Shown here piece after piece: positions 22,642 to 31,486 of a DNA stretch of 35,282 bases (position 1 is its first letter; the number at the start of each line of letters is the position of its first letter). The stretch covers positions 1-35,282 of IMG/VR virus record IMGVR_UViG_3300009163_000098. The stretch is one strand, 5' to 3'. This stretch comes from a virus. Under the pieces are notes generated by a model that was not told the DNA's origin, did no database searches, and saw nothing but the letters and a program-made list of their open reading frames with translations. Both the position numbers and the translations under genes were made by a program.

Positions 22642-24918
22642 CTATAATGCAGCCCCAAAAATATCTCCTGGAGGCTTAGCCATAGAGCGCAGATCATCAA
22701 ACAGGCTCGTTTTGCGGCGTGTCGTCTCGTTTTGTTCCTCATTTGCCTCCCTGACCATTGTCGCATTGTTCTTTATCGACTTCAAAGAGTGCTTCGACTT
22801 CAGAGTTTCATAGGCTGATTTGTTCATCGCAGCGTGTTGCAGGCGACCACCGATCAAAAATCTTTCCTCGTACCAGATCACGCCACCTTCTTTCATGGCC
22901 TTTCTGATCTCAAGGTCGGTGTCATAGACCTTGCCTTGCACAGCTTGCCGGACCCAAGCGACGACTTCCTTCATTGCGAGGACGACAGGCTCATGGTGGC
23001 GGTTCAGAGCTTCAGCGAGCTCCGCAGCTTCTTGCTGGCCTTCTGTGCGGGAGGCAATGATGAGCTCCTTCTTGCGCTCTGTCATTGGAGCCGGCATACC
23101 TTTTTGGATATAGTTGCCGAAATTCTCCGCCCAATGCTTGACGATGCTGATCCCGCCACTCTTCAGCCAGTTGTGGAAATACTCAAACTTGTCCCTGGAC
23201 CATTTCTCTTCTGTCACCTCGGGATAGAACCAGCGTCTGTCGTCCTCTTCCATGCGGAGTGCCTTCATGGAGTTTGAACAGGCGAACACATGGCACCAGT
23301 TTTCGATTGTGTAGGTCCGCTGGTATTTCTCATTGACTTCGACTTCACGGTCAGTGATTGCCGATTTCAGCTTGTTGTAGGCTTTCCAGCTGTGGCCGGA
23401 ATAGATCTCGTTCACAATGCAGAGCCGTTTGTTGGCGAGCCAGCCGTTGAATTCGCTCTGGACGATTGTGCCTTCCGTAGGGAAGCCGACATTCTGCATG
23501 CCCACGAGCGGCGCGAGGATTGAGCTGCCGAGCGTCGTCTTGCCTACGCCTTGGCGCTCGCTGACCAGCAGGAGGCCATATTCCATTCTTGCTTCAAGGC
23601 GAGCGATGATTGTGGCACACCAGCGCATGACCTCGTATTTCTCTTTTTCATTCGGAAACATATATTCCATAAAATCGAGGAATGGTTGCGGATTGCCAGC
23701 AATTGATTTGACATGGGATGGGGTGTGCAAGTTTATTGCTGATGTTGTGTTGTCAGTTACGACCTTGCCTTTGATGTCCGGGCGATAGCACAGCTTTGCG
23801 CTGCGCCCTGTGTATGCTTTCACAATCAGCTGGGAGGTTTGGTTTGTGTGAGAGAAGCTCGCCAGCATCTTGTTCATTATCTGCTCAGAGCGAACAATCT
23901 CTGGCATCTCGATGCAGACAAAAAGATCGGCCTCTTCGACGTACGACCACATGTCCTTGAAGTTTTTGCGGAGGGCAGTTGTAGGCTTGCCCTTTGGATT
24001 GGGGATTTGGTCGGTCGCCCATGTGGCAGGGTGCAGGCAGCTGCGGAATGAAGGGCCGACATAATAGTTTGCGCCTTCGACTTCCTTAAACATCGTCTTG
24101 GGGAATCCATCTCCGAGGTCAAAGCTCGTCGGCCACTCATTGGTGAACTGAAGGTGGAATGTCGGGATCCGTAGATGGAACGCAATTGAAGGAACTGCCG
24201 CAACACCGGGAGAGTCATTGTCTGAGACGATGTATGCGCGCTTGACACCAGCTTTTTGAAGGATGGCCCATTCTGTGCGGTAAGGTGAAAGTGCTCCGCC
24301 AATCCAACCGAGGTGCGCAGCGTGCTTCAATTCATCTCCCCAAGGGTGCGCAGCGAGCTGTGCCTTTGCCTCTGGAGTTTCCGACTTGACCATCTCAGTC
24401 ATGATCGAGGCTGCTTTGGCACCTTCATGGATGAACACAGTTGTGAATTCATTCAGTTGTTCTGTGCCCCAGATCGGCAGGTTGCCTTCTGGCTCCATCC
24501 GCCGCCACTCGCCATCGTCCCAGAATGTGAATGGTATGTAGCTCTTCTCGCCTTTGCGCTCCATGCGGAGCTGGACCATTACAATCTCTTTGGCGAGGTT
24601 TCGGAAAATGAAAACATCCTGTGGGCGAGCATTCTCAATTTCCTCTGGCACATCTTGGAGGCGCACCAGCGTCTTGATCTGGGGCCACTGCACCGACTGG
24701 CAATCAATTTCAATTGCCATCTTTTCTTTTTCAGTCGGGGCATAGGCTTCTGGCGATTTGACTTTGCCATCATGCTCGACTGTGATGATTGCTACATCTT
24801 GCCAATAGGTGCCATGCTTTTCTTCCACCACGGCTGTCCGCAGAGAGCGTGGCGTTGCACCGATTCGCTTCATGTAAGCATTGAAGGCAGGAATTTCTGA
24901 CAGCGACTTAATTTTCAT
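22642..24918 (-). CDS. Primase-helicase: TOPRIM-like domain plus SF3/DUF5906-like ATPase
   Basis: The 758-residue protein has TOPRIM marks: VFIHEGAKAA (Glu165) and AYIVSDNDSPG (Asp233 and Asp235). After a linker, the C-terminal half carries an ATPase: SERQGVGKTT (Walker A, residues 453-462), RLCIVNE (NE at 503-504) and HVFACSN (543-549, sensor), in the style of phage SF3/DUF5906 helicases. It should lay primers and unwind DNA at the fork with the DnaE-like polymerase just upstream. Its ATG overlaps the polymerase stop as ATGA. No zinc-binding domain was seen at the N-terminus. The C-terminal 100 residues are helical and polar. Confidence 0.83.
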   Translation of the reverse strand: MKIKSLSEIPAFNAYMKRIGATPRSLRTAVVEEKHGTYWQDVAIITVEHDGKVKSPEAYAPTEKEKMAIEIDCQSVQWPQIKTLVRLQDVPEEIENARPQDVFIFRNLAKEIVMVQLRMERKGEKSYIPFTFWDDGEWRRMEPEGNLPIWGTEQLNEFTTVFIHEGAKAASIMTEMVKSETPEAKAQLAAHPWGDELKHAAHLGWIGGALSPYRTEWAILQKAGVKRAYIVSDNDSPGVAAVPSIAFHLRIPTFHLQFTNEWPTSFDLGDGFPKTMFKEVEGANYYVGPSFRSCLHPATWATDQIPNPKGKPTTALRKNFKDMWSYVEEADLFVCIEMPEIVRSEQIMNKMLASFSHTNQTSQLIVKAYTGRSAKLCYRPDIKGKVVTDNTTSAINLHTPSHVKSIAGNPQPFLDFMEYMFPNEKEKYEVMRWCATIIARLEARMEYGLLLVSERQGVGKTTLGSSILAPLVGMQNVGFPTEGTIVQSEFNGWLANKRLCIVNEIYSGHSWKAYNKLKSAITDREVEVNEKYQRTYTIENWCHVFACSNSMKALRMEEDDRRWFYPEVTEEKWSRDKFEYFHNWLKSGGISIVKHWAENFGNYIQKGMPAPMTERKKELIIASRTEGQQEAAELAEALNRHHEPVVLAMKEVVAWVRQAVQGKVYDTDLEIRKAMKEGGVIWYEERFLIGGRLQHAAMNKSAYETLKSKHSLKSIKNNATMVREANEEQNETTRRKTSLFDDLRSMAKPPGDIFGAAL

Positions 24919-27761
24919 TTCTTGGAATCCCCATCTACGAAGCCGATGAACCTGACGTTCTCGACCCTTATCATTCTGAAGCTGTCTGGCACTTTGCCTT
25001 TGATCGCGTAAAGTGCCTTTCCAGGACGTCCGCGATCAACAATTTCCTTGCCGATTTTATCAAACTTGAATCTGTCAACCTTGCAGAATATTCTGTCTGT
25101 GTCATCTGACACTGTCAGATTTAAAGATTGTGTTGGGCCTTTTATCTCATAGCCACGCTTGGCCACATTCACTGCTTCATTCTCGTCGCGAGGCTTGATC
25201 TGCTGCACCACTGCGAAAATCATAGTTGTGTATTCTCTGCCATTGGTCTGAACATCAATGACTTGCGTCACAGGGGTGTGAATGTTCTTTTCCGTTGGGT
25301 CGGGCATCATGCGTTTGACTGCATTGCGGATTGGCCAAAGGCTGTCAATCTCAGTAACAGCATTGTTCAGGAGCTTTTGTGCCTTTTCAGGAAGAGGCTC
25401 TCCTCGCGCACGTGCACTCATAATCGAAGAAACCATTTTCGGGCCGATGCCTTTCACATTCTGCACCGGACCGATCAGGTACTTCTTGCCATTGCGCCAA
25501 CCCACAGACCATTTGTCAATTGAGAGCTCTGAATCGACCGGCAGATATTCAATGCCTTCGGCTGCCATTTCACGCAGCGTTTTAATTTGCTTTTCCGGGT
25601 CCGGCTCATGGCTAAGGGTTGCAGCTGCAAACTCGACAGGGAAGTGTGCCTTCAAATATGCACACCAATAGCTAATCACGCCATAGGCCACAGCATGCGA
25701 GCGATTGAAACACCACGCTCCATATGCGCACAAATCATCCCAGATCTTTTCCAGCTTGTCGGCAGGGATGCCTTTCTTGATTGCACCAGCCTTGAACCTG
25801 TCTCCGAACTGGTCGAAGTATTCTTTGCCGAGGCTCTTCGACATTGCCTTGCGGAGGGCTGTGACGTCCTCCCAAGTCAGATCACCTATTTGGCGACCAA
25901 TCTCCATCACCTGTTCTTGATATGCGACGATGCCGAGCGTGTTTTTCAAATAAGGCTCGAATGCAGGGTGAGGATAATCGACCGGCGAATAGCCGTTCTT
26001 GCGCTTCACCCATTCACCTGTTCCGCCGGAAGCCATTGGGCCTGGACGAGCAAGGGCTGTCGTCGAGACAATGTCCTCGATGTGCTCTGTTTTAATCTGG
26101 TTGGCGATTGACTGCAGCGCCGGACCATTGAATTGAAAGATGCCCGAGAACTGACCTTTGTTAATGACTTCGAATGCTGCTGGGTCGTCCAGCGGAACTC
26201 TTTCGAGATAGTGAATGTCTTTGCCGGCCAGCAGCAATGCATCCTCGAAAACGGAAAGCTGTGTAAGGCCCAGAGCATCAATCTTCAGGAGATTAAGCTC
26301 CTCCGCATCTTTTTTATCGCAATACGTAGCGCCAGTTCTTGAATCAACAGCGACATAATCCGTAACTGGCGTTTCAGTAACCACAATACCGGCTGCATGT
26401 TGGGAAAAATGCCTGGGGTGTCCTTCCATTCGTGCTGCCACCAGAATTTCTGGATACTTATCAAGAAGCTCCTTTCCCGACTGTGTTCCTCTGAATGTGT
26501 CTTCCAATGTTGACAAAGCTCGAGAATCACCGCTCGATCTGACGATAAGAGAATCAAGGACTTTTGTGCAGAGCCATTTCGGTACGCCGAGCGCAGCACC
26601 CGCCTCGTCAACCGCAGACCGAGGGCGAAACAGAGCAACTGTTCCGAGACGCGCAATGTGTTCTCTTCCATATTTGTTCTCCATGTATTCAAAGACCAAA
26701 TGACGTTTCTGGTCTGAAAAGTCGATGTCGATGTCTGGCAGGTCATTGCGCGTTATGTCAATAAACCTTTCGAATAGCAGGTCATATTTCAGCGGATCAA
26801 TAGTTGTGATTTCTAGCAGGTAGCAAACCAAACTCCCGCAAGAGCTGCCACGCGCAGGTCCGCATATCATTTTCTGACGTGCGAACTGCATCATGTCTGC
26901 AATGATGTAGAAATAGTCCTCGAAGTTTTTGTCGAAAATCAAATTCAGCTCACGGTCCATTCTCGATGAATAGGCCTCGTCTGTCAAATCAATGCCGAGC
27001 TTCACTGCGCCAACGCGGCACATTTCCTCCAACGACAAATCGTGCTGTGGAGAAAGCAGCTGTGCGCTCTTTAGCTTTGCGTGGCACAAAGCTCCGACGT
27101 CAGTTTGGTTAGCGATGGCGTCTTCAATAATCTCCGGCCACGCTGTGCGCTTGACCGACGACCTCCATTCGTCTTCGGTCAAGATCCATTGGGAGTAGGT
27201 TTGGGTGCTGGCACCGCGACCACAAAGAACCTCGTAGAAACCTTCATCTTCTTCATTTACAAATTTGTTGTCACCTGTCGCGATGAACTTGTGTCCCATT
27301 TCGAATGCTTGCTTGATGTAGCCTTTTGAGGCAGAGGGTGACAGACCGATATAAAGACCCTCTGCAGGCTTGAACTCATTCAGGAGGGCACGTGACCCAG
27401 CGATCTTTATTACTCCTTCCGCTGCCATTGCCTGCTCGTACGTCAGCAAAGGCTCGTACCGGAACTGGCTGGTGGCGAGCGAGACAAGCTGATTGACAGC
27501 CCCAATGTCATCAATCGCCAGAAATGTCCAGTGGTCGAACACTGGTTTCTTGGCATGGGCCGAAGGTGTGACTGCCAGCTCAACACCGAAAATCGGCTTA
27601 ATGTTGGCATTCTTGCAGAGCTTGTTCCAACGGATCCATCCGAAAGTTGAAGCTCTGTCTGTGATCGGTGCATAACGCCAGCCCAGACCTTTCACCTTTG
27701 CGAAGCAGTCATCAATCATTCCCGCTGCGACACGGAAAGAATATCCGGTGCGGATTCTCAT
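24915..27761 (-). CDS. DnaE-type (family C) replicative DNA polymerase alpha subunit
   Basis: The ATG at 27761 (948 residues) is chosen because it overlaps the upstream stop as ATGA with GGAG before it. An N-terminal PHP-like domain (residues 1-70, RTGYSF... PITDRASTFGW... IKPIFGVELAV) lacks several usual metal histidines. The polymerase palm has GPARGSSCGSLV (301-312) and LPDIDIDFSD, with catalytic Asp345 and Asp347; a third Asp lies in LLKIDALGL. A helix-hairpin-helix (VKGIGPKMVSSI) and a C-terminal OB-like part follow. It is shorter than bacterial DnaE (about 1160 residues). The separate DnaQ-like exonuclease lies two genes upstream. Confidence 0.9.
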   Translation of the reverse strand: MRIRTGYSFRVAAGMIDDCFAKVKGLGWRYAPITDRASTFGWIRWNKLCKNANIKPIFGVELAVTPSAHAKKPVFDHWTFLAIDDIGAVNQLVSLATSQFRYEPLLTYEQAMAAEGVIKIAGSRALLNEFKPAEGLYIGLSPSASKGYIKQAFEMGHKFIATGDNKFVNEEDEGFYEVLCGRGASTQTYSQWILTEDEWRSSVKRTAWPEIIEDAIANQTDVGALCHAKLKSAQLLSPQHDLSLEEMCRVGAVKLGIDLTDEAYSSRMDRELNLIFDKNFEDYFYIIADMMQFARQKMICGPARGSSCGSLVCYLLEITTIDPLKYDLLFERFIDITRNDLPDIDIDFSDQKRHLVFEYMENKYGREHIARLGTVALFRPRSAVDEAGAALGVPKWLCTKVLDSLIVRSSGDSRALSTLEDTFRGTQSGKELLDKYPEILVAARMEGHPRHFSQHAAGIVVTETPVTDYVAVDSRTGATYCDKKDAEELNLLKIDALGLTQLSVFEDALLLAGKDIHYLERVPLDDPAAFEVINKGQFSGIFQFNGPALQSIANQIKTEHIEDIVSTTALARPGPMASGGTGEWVKRKNGYSPVDYPHPAFEPYLKNTLGIVAYQEQVMEIGRQIGDLTWEDVTALRKAMSKSLGKEYFDQFGDRFKAGAIKKGIPADKLEKIWDDLCAYGAWCFNRSHAVAYGVISYWCAYLKAHFPVEFAAATLSHEPDPEKQIKTLREMAAEGIEYLPVDSELSIDKWSVGWRNGKKYLIGPVQNVKGIGPKMVSSIMSARARGEPLPEKAQKLLNNAVTEIDSLWPIRNAVKRMMPDPTEKNIHTPVTQVIDVQTNGREYTTMIFAVVQQIKPRDENEAVNVAKRGYEIKGPTQSLNLTVSDDTDRIFCKVDRFKFDKIGKEIVDRGRPGKALYAIKGKVPDSFRMIRVENVRFIGFVDGDSKK

Positions 27762-27964
27762 TTGGGTGGCTCCGGCAATGGCATCCAATGGGTGGCTTCA
27801 ACCATATAGGAGCAGCATCCGCATCCGTTTGAATTAGGATACATAATAGGGTCTACGCACCAAATTTGGGTCCCATCCCATACCAGAAAAGAGGATTGCC
27901 CATTCTCCCATGTCTTTTCATTGTAGACAGGCTTTGGAGCTGTTTCTATCGGTTGCCAATTCAT
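27758..27964 (-). CDS. DUF551-like small protein (68 aa)
   Basis: The ATG at 27964 overlaps the upstream exonuclease stop as TGATG. The product opens MNWQPIETAPKPV and ends ATHWMPLPEPP, the two hallmarks of DUF551 family proteins common in phages; four cysteines (CV, NGCGCC) lie between. The function is unknown. A cramped position between exonuclease and polymerase suggests it may be made in step with the replisome, but no direct role is known. Confidence 0.72.
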   Translation of the reverse strand: MNWQPIETAPKPVYNEKTWENGQSSFLVWDGTQIWCVDPIMYPNSNGCGCCSYMVEATHWMPLPEPPK

Positions 27965-28494
27965 CACACAACTCCTGTTTCGCGGAGAGCACGGAAGCAA
28001 TTGGCGAGCGCACGTACGTCTGCTTCTGCCCGATGGGCACCGCTGAATGCTTCGCCCATCAGGAGCTCGTGCAGCGATGTCAGGTTCAGCCGGTGGCCTT
28101 TGATATGCTCCGTAGCTTCAACAGTGCAAATGAGTTCCGGCCAATCGACTGTCAGGCCGGCACGCTTCATCTCAAAGTCGACCATGGACTTGTCGTAGCT
28201 CAAATTGTGCGCCACAACTTCGTCATGCCCTTCAATGAACTTCTTCAACTCCTCGGCGTGAACAGAAAACCTAGGCTTTCCGCGCAGATCTTCCGGCTTG
28301 ATGCCAGTGATGCGAGTGGTGACGTCACCAATAGGTATTCCCGGATCAAACAAATGTCCAAGGCTGTTGCACTCGTGCCCTTCAGTGTCCACTGACAGGC
28401 CGAAGAATTCGATAATGTGCGGCTGCCGGTCCAGCGGCAGCAGCTTGTTCTTGATCAGGTCGGTTGTTTCGGTGTCAAAAATGAGCGTCCTCAT
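27964..28494 (-). CDS. DnaQ-like 3'-5' exonuclease (DEDDh)
   Basis: The 176-residue protein has the DEDDh exonuclease set: FDTET (Asp7, Glu9), HNLSYDKSMVD (Asp101), and HRAEAD (His154, Asp159). This is the fold of the epsilon proofreading subunit of DNA polymerase III. It probably proofreads for the DnaE-like polymerase encoded two genes downstream, which has no exonuclease of its own. An AAGGAG precedes the ATG, which overlaps the upstream stop as ATGA. It could also act as a general 3' exonuclease. Confidence 0.88.
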   Translation of the reverse strand: MRTLIFDTETTDLIKNKLLPLDRQPHIIEFFGLSVDTEGHECNSLGHLFDPGIPIGDVTTRITGIKPEDLRGKPRFSVHAEELKKFIEGHDEVVAHNLSYDKSMVDFEMKRAGLTVDWPELICTVEATEHIKGHRLNLTSLHELLMGEAFSGAHRAEADVRALANCFRALRETGVV

Positions 28495-28817
28495 TTGCCA
28501 CGCTCCTTCATTGTGTTTCTGGCATTCAAAATGCCATCAACCTCCTGCAGCATCATCGTGTACACAGCCAAATCATCCAAAGAGTCGGAGTGGCCGCCTC
28601 TGTCGAAGTTTTCAACATACCGGGTAAATTTACCGACCATTTGAACCAACAACCCAATGCGGTTCCAGTGGTCGGCATCTGGCTTCGCGGGCATGACAGC
28701 ATTTTTGAAAAGAGCTTCCATAACGCTGCCGAACCGCTTATAATTGTCGCCGTAGATTTTGTTGCGCTGCTCATAGATGTCAGCTGCGTCATGCAGCATG
28801 TTGGGGACAGTTCTCAT
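28491..28817 (-). CDS. Nmad1/DUF1599-like helical protein, possible nucleotide handling
   Basis: The ATG at 28817 (108 residues) is preceded by CGGAGGATATTGAA. The protein reads AADIYEQRNKIYGDNYKRFG, then DHWNRIGLLVQMVGKFTRYVENFDRGGHSDSLDDLAVYTMML. The K.YGDN motif plus the late DSLDDLAVY acidic motif resembles the Nmad1/DUF1599 and MazG-like all-alpha families, which act on or near nucleotides. The acidic residues may bind a metal. It lies between the HAD phosphatase and the exonuclease. Pattern match only; no enzyme activity is shown. Confidence 0.6.
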   Translation of the reverse strand: MRTVPNMLHDAADIYEQRNKIYGDNYKRFGSVMEALFKNAVMPAKPDADHWNRIGLLVQMVGKFTRYVENFDRGGHSDSLDDLAVYTMMLQEVDGILNARNTMKERGK

Positions 28818-28818
28818 T

Positions 28819-29277
28819 TCAATATCCTCCGACGGCTGGTTGAAGAACGGTAAGCCCGTAGTTGCGTAAGGCTTCGACAACGCTGTCTCGATCATCGACT
28901 GCCAGCCAGACCTCCGAGAGGACATTTTCTTTTGATCCAAACTTCTTCTCCAAAGCTCTAATCTTCATCTCACCATCTTGCGACCAATCGCCATCCGGGC
29001 GCATAATCAGCTGATCGCAGAACAATGCAAGATTGCTATCTTTCAACCACTCTTGAGTTCGCCGCCTGTACTTCTCTGGCCGACCTGTGAGGACGATGAT
29101 GTCACAGGTTTCGGAAAGGGTGCATAGCAGATTGGCTACTTTTACAATTACAGGATCTTCGTTGCAGCGGGAATGAAACTCATCCCACTGCTTTGTTTGT
29201 GCATATTGAATGCGATGGCTGCAATCTGAAAGAGTGCCATCAAGGTCGAACACGACCGTTGCGAAGGGCCAATCCAT
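28819..29277 (-). CDS. HAD-family phosphatase resembling the T4 PNKP 3'-phosphatase domain
   Basis: The 152-residue protein has VVFDLDGTLSDCSHR (Asp11, Asp13), IVLTGRPEKYRRRTQEWL, DQLIMRPDGDWSQDGEMK and VWLAVDDRDSVVEALRNYG. The order and wording match the phosphatase half of T4 polynucleotide kinase. No kinase domain is attached. It may remove 3' or 5' phosphates from nucleic acid ends or free nucleotides. Position next to ThyX and the Nmad1-like gene fits nucleotide metabolism. The stop lies inside the ribosome-site region of the next gene. Confidence 0.8.
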   Translation of the reverse strand: MDWPFATVVFDLDGTLSDCSHRIQYAQTKQWDEFHSRCNEDPVIVKVANLLCTLSETCDIIVLTGRPEKYRRRTQEWLKDSNLALFCDQLIMRPDGDWSQDGEMKIRALEKKFGSKENVLSEVWLAVDDRDSVVEALRNYGLTVLQPAVGGY

Positions 29278-29279
29278 GA

Positions 29280-30011
29280 TTACTTCTTCAGCAAATCTGC
29301 AGCCTTCGCCAGCTGCATCTTGAGGTGCTTGTCGGTCATTCCTGCGGCGACTTCCTCAATCAGCGCAATCGCCTTCTTGTCCTTCGGATCAAAGAACGGA
29401 ATGGTCCAAGGCCAAACCGCAAACACAGCCTCGCGCATCTGGCGGGCGACCATTTGATACTCGCCTTGAACGCGCATCGAATCACGTGCCCGCAAAAGGT
29501 CGACCAGCGATCGCAGATTGTATTTCGCGATAAGATTGCAATGAACATTGATCGGCAGAAGCCCACGTGCATCTTCTAGGCTTTCTCCACGATCAACAGA
29601 CCATTTATATTCTGACAAAGAAATTTCCATGCCATCAATGTAGGCTTCTTTGTCTTTCACAGATTCAGGAACGTGATAGCTGACGCTCGTCATGTCAGTC
29701 ACACGCTGGCTCTGCATCGCGAAGCTGGCTGTGCGAGTGCGAGTGATCTGCTGAGCGCATGCCCGGCTGACATTGTTGATCGAGAAAATGACATCAACAA
29801 ACTCCCAAGAGCTGGGAATTGTATTGCTCATGTATTGAAGCTCTCTGTCAAGCTCTTCGATCGGCATTGCCTCGAATGCCTCATAGCCACTCGGTGTCAT
29901 CTGCAGGCGAGTGTTCTTTGTGTAGGCGAGCAGCCTTGCTGCACCGTAGGTTTCGTCATTCGTGCCTTTGCCGGTGAACCAGATAAGGCTAACTGAAGGT
30001 TGAATGCTCAT
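29280..30011 (-). CDS. thyX: ThyX-type flavin-dependent thymidylate synthase
   Basis: The ATG at 30011 (243 residues) follows AGGAGATGAAA; an ATG at 30017 would precede the ribosome site. The ThyX motif appears as R91-T92-R93-TASFAMQ-S101, where the usual RHRx7S His is Thr. The C-terminal LPINVHCNLIAKYNLRSLVDLLRARDSMRVQGEYQMVARQMREAV matches the conserved end of the family. ThyX methylates dUMP to dTMP with methylenetetrahydrofolate, FAD and NADPH, supplying thymidylate for phage DNA. It may also make a modified pyrimidine, as some phage thymidylate synthase homologues do. Neighbours are nucleotide phosphatases. Confidence 0.85.
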   Translation of the reverse strand: MSIQPSVSLIWFTGKGTNDETYGAARLLAYTKNTRLQMTPSGYEAFEAMPIEELDRELQYMSNTIPSSWEFVDVIFSINNVSRACAQQITRTRTASFAMQSQRVTDMTSVSYHVPESVKDKEAYIDGMEISLSEYKWSVDRGESLEDARGLLPINVHCNLIAKYNLRSLVDLLRARDSMRVQGEYQMVARQMREAVFAVWPWTIPFFDPKDKKAIALIEEVAAGMTDKHLKMQLAKAADLLKK

Positions 30012-30020
30012 TTTCATCTC

Positions 30021-30971
30021 CTATTTCATTCTGTGTTCGTAGGAACCATTCTTGATGATCTTGCGGATCACACGCACGTCATTCACCACATCGTCCATCA
30101 ATAATCCCGGTCGCCATGTGGCAAAGCGTCCGAGGGAATATATGCCGAAATTGTCGCTCGCCCACAGGATGAATCTGCGGCGATCGCCTTCGTCAATCGG
30201 CAGGATCTTTGAATATGGCTGCATTGACAGCTTTGCATCTTGCCATTCACAATCATCCATTCCGAGGCAATACAAAGCGTCCATGACAAGAAGCTCAATA
30301 GCAGATGCATCATTGCTGATTTCCTCAGCTTTGATCTTTAGCTCTTCATTAGTCAATTCAGGGAAAGAAAACTCTATGGTGAGTTTCTGCCCTGTCATGC
30401 TGACGCGATTGAATTCTCGATAAGGATTTGGTACATAAACGCTGACATATGCATCGCTCTGCGGAACCAAACAGTTAATGTTGAATCCATTCACATAGCT
30501 GAAATTCGGGATGTCATCATACTTCAGCAGCTTCATCAACACAGGCATCGGTATTGTAGATGTGATTGGTCTGCTCATGAATTCTAATGCATCGATACCG
30601 ATTTTGACATCGAAAAACACATCTCCAGTGACACGCTTGCGCAGCTCCTGAATTAAGTTTTCCGGCGCGATGTAACGCTCGCTGATTTCACCGTTGGCGG
30701 TCGCTACAGACCGCAGCGAAGCTGTTCCGTTGGTCTTCAATGAATATGCCATGGCGTCAGCGACAGGGTTGCGCCATGGATCGGTAGTCTTCATCATCTT
30801 GACTTTTTTGAACGGAATGTCCAAAGCGTCCCCGACGATGGATGAGCGGAACCGCAGAACCGCTGAGTGATTGTTCGGCAGTGATGCGGCTGACTCCCAA
30901 ATACAAACTCTTTGGTCGCGGATCATGCCTCCTGCCAGAAGGCCAGCCATCCCTGCGCCGATTATGTTCAT
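30021..30971 (-). CDS. FAD/NAD-binding oxidoreductase-like protein
   Basis: The ATG at 30971 (316 residues) overlaps the upstream stop as ATGA with GGAAGGG before it. The N-terminus MNIIGAGMAGLLAGGMI carries a GxGxxG dinucleotide-binding loop (Gly5, Gly7, Gly10) of a Rossmann fold; a Glu at the end of strand 2 (CIWESA) fits FAD binding. The C-terminus (FGIYSLGRFATWRPGLLMDDVVND) resembles the second FAD-contact motif of the GR2/UDP-galactopyranose mutase-like group. The substrate is unknown. Lying between an HD phosphohydrolase and ThyX, it may serve nucleotide or redox chemistry. Confidence 0.65.
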   Translation of the reverse strand: MNIIGAGMAGLLAGGMIRDQRVCIWESAASLPNNHSAVLRFRSSIVGDALDIPFKKVKMMKTTDPWRNPVADAMAYSLKTNGTASLRSVATANGEISERYIAPENLIQELRKRVTGDVFFDVKIGIDALEFMSRPITSTIPMPVLMKLLKYDDIPNFSYVNGFNINCLVPQSDAYVSVYVPNPYREFNRVSMTGQKLTIEFSFPELTNEELKIKAEEISNDASAIELLVMDALYCLGMDDCEWQDAKLSMQPYSKILPIDEGDRRRFILWASDNFGIYSLGRFATWRPGLLMDDVVNDVRVIRKIIKNGSYEHRMK

Positions 30972-31471
30972 TGTTTTCCCTTCCATTCAGCCCATGGCTT
31001 GCCGATGTTTTTGTTCTGTTCGATTTTGTCCCACGCAGCGTCAACCATTAAAATTATGTTGCACCTCATATCGTATGAGTCTGGGTCGGATTGATCGCAA
31101 AGGAAATGGTAAGCCTCCAGCTTGTCAGCCCAATCGAGCCACAATAGGTCTGCTGCTGAAAGATTGTCGTAGGGCGACACCAGCCCAAGGTCGTGGAAGA
31201 AAAGCACCTCTGCATAGTCCTCCGCAGCTTTGATCTCGGGCCAGCGCTGCTTGATAGGAGATGGAATGTCGCCGAACAATTTCTCATGACAATCGTGAAA
31301 CAGTGCCGCTCGCAGGAGGTCAACAGATGGGCTGGGGTGGTACATCGAGAGTATCAATGCCACACCCCAGCTGTGCTCTGCTGTGGTTTGGTTCATTGTG
31401 CGAGTGGTGTGCCAGCGCCTGACCCCACCAGAGGCCAGGAGTTTATGCGTCCTTGGGAAATTGTCTTGCAT
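30968..31471 (-). CDS. HD-domain phosphohydrolase, YfbR-like 5'-deoxynucleotidase
   Basis: The 167-residue protein has VRRWHTTRTMNQTTAEHSWGVALI (His33) and ALFHDCHEKLFGDIPSPIK (His59, Asp60, Glu63), with a later Asp in LDWADKLEA. This is the layout of YfbR-type 5'-deoxynucleotidases, which remove phosphate from dNMPs with a divalent metal. It could feed or balance nucleotide pools with ThyX downstream. The ATG is preceded by TGGAGATGGAAC, and the stop overlaps the next ATG as ATGA. Confidence 0.82.
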   Translation of the reverse strand: MQDNFPRTHKLLASGGVRRWHTTRTMNQTTAEHSWGVALILSMYHPSPSVDLLRAALFHDCHEKLFGDIPSPIKQRWPEIKAAEDYAEVLFFHDLGLVSPYDNLSAADLLWLDWADKLEAYHFLCDQSDPDSYDMRCNIILMVDAAWDKIEQNKNIGKPWAEWKGKQ

Positions 31472-31486
31472 GTTCCATCTCCATTT

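Noticed and set aside
28491-31471. Complete thymine hypermodification pathway
   Set aside because: No 5-hmdU DNA kinase, glycosyl- or aminotransferase was recognised; kept only as a hypothesis about the nucleotide cluster.
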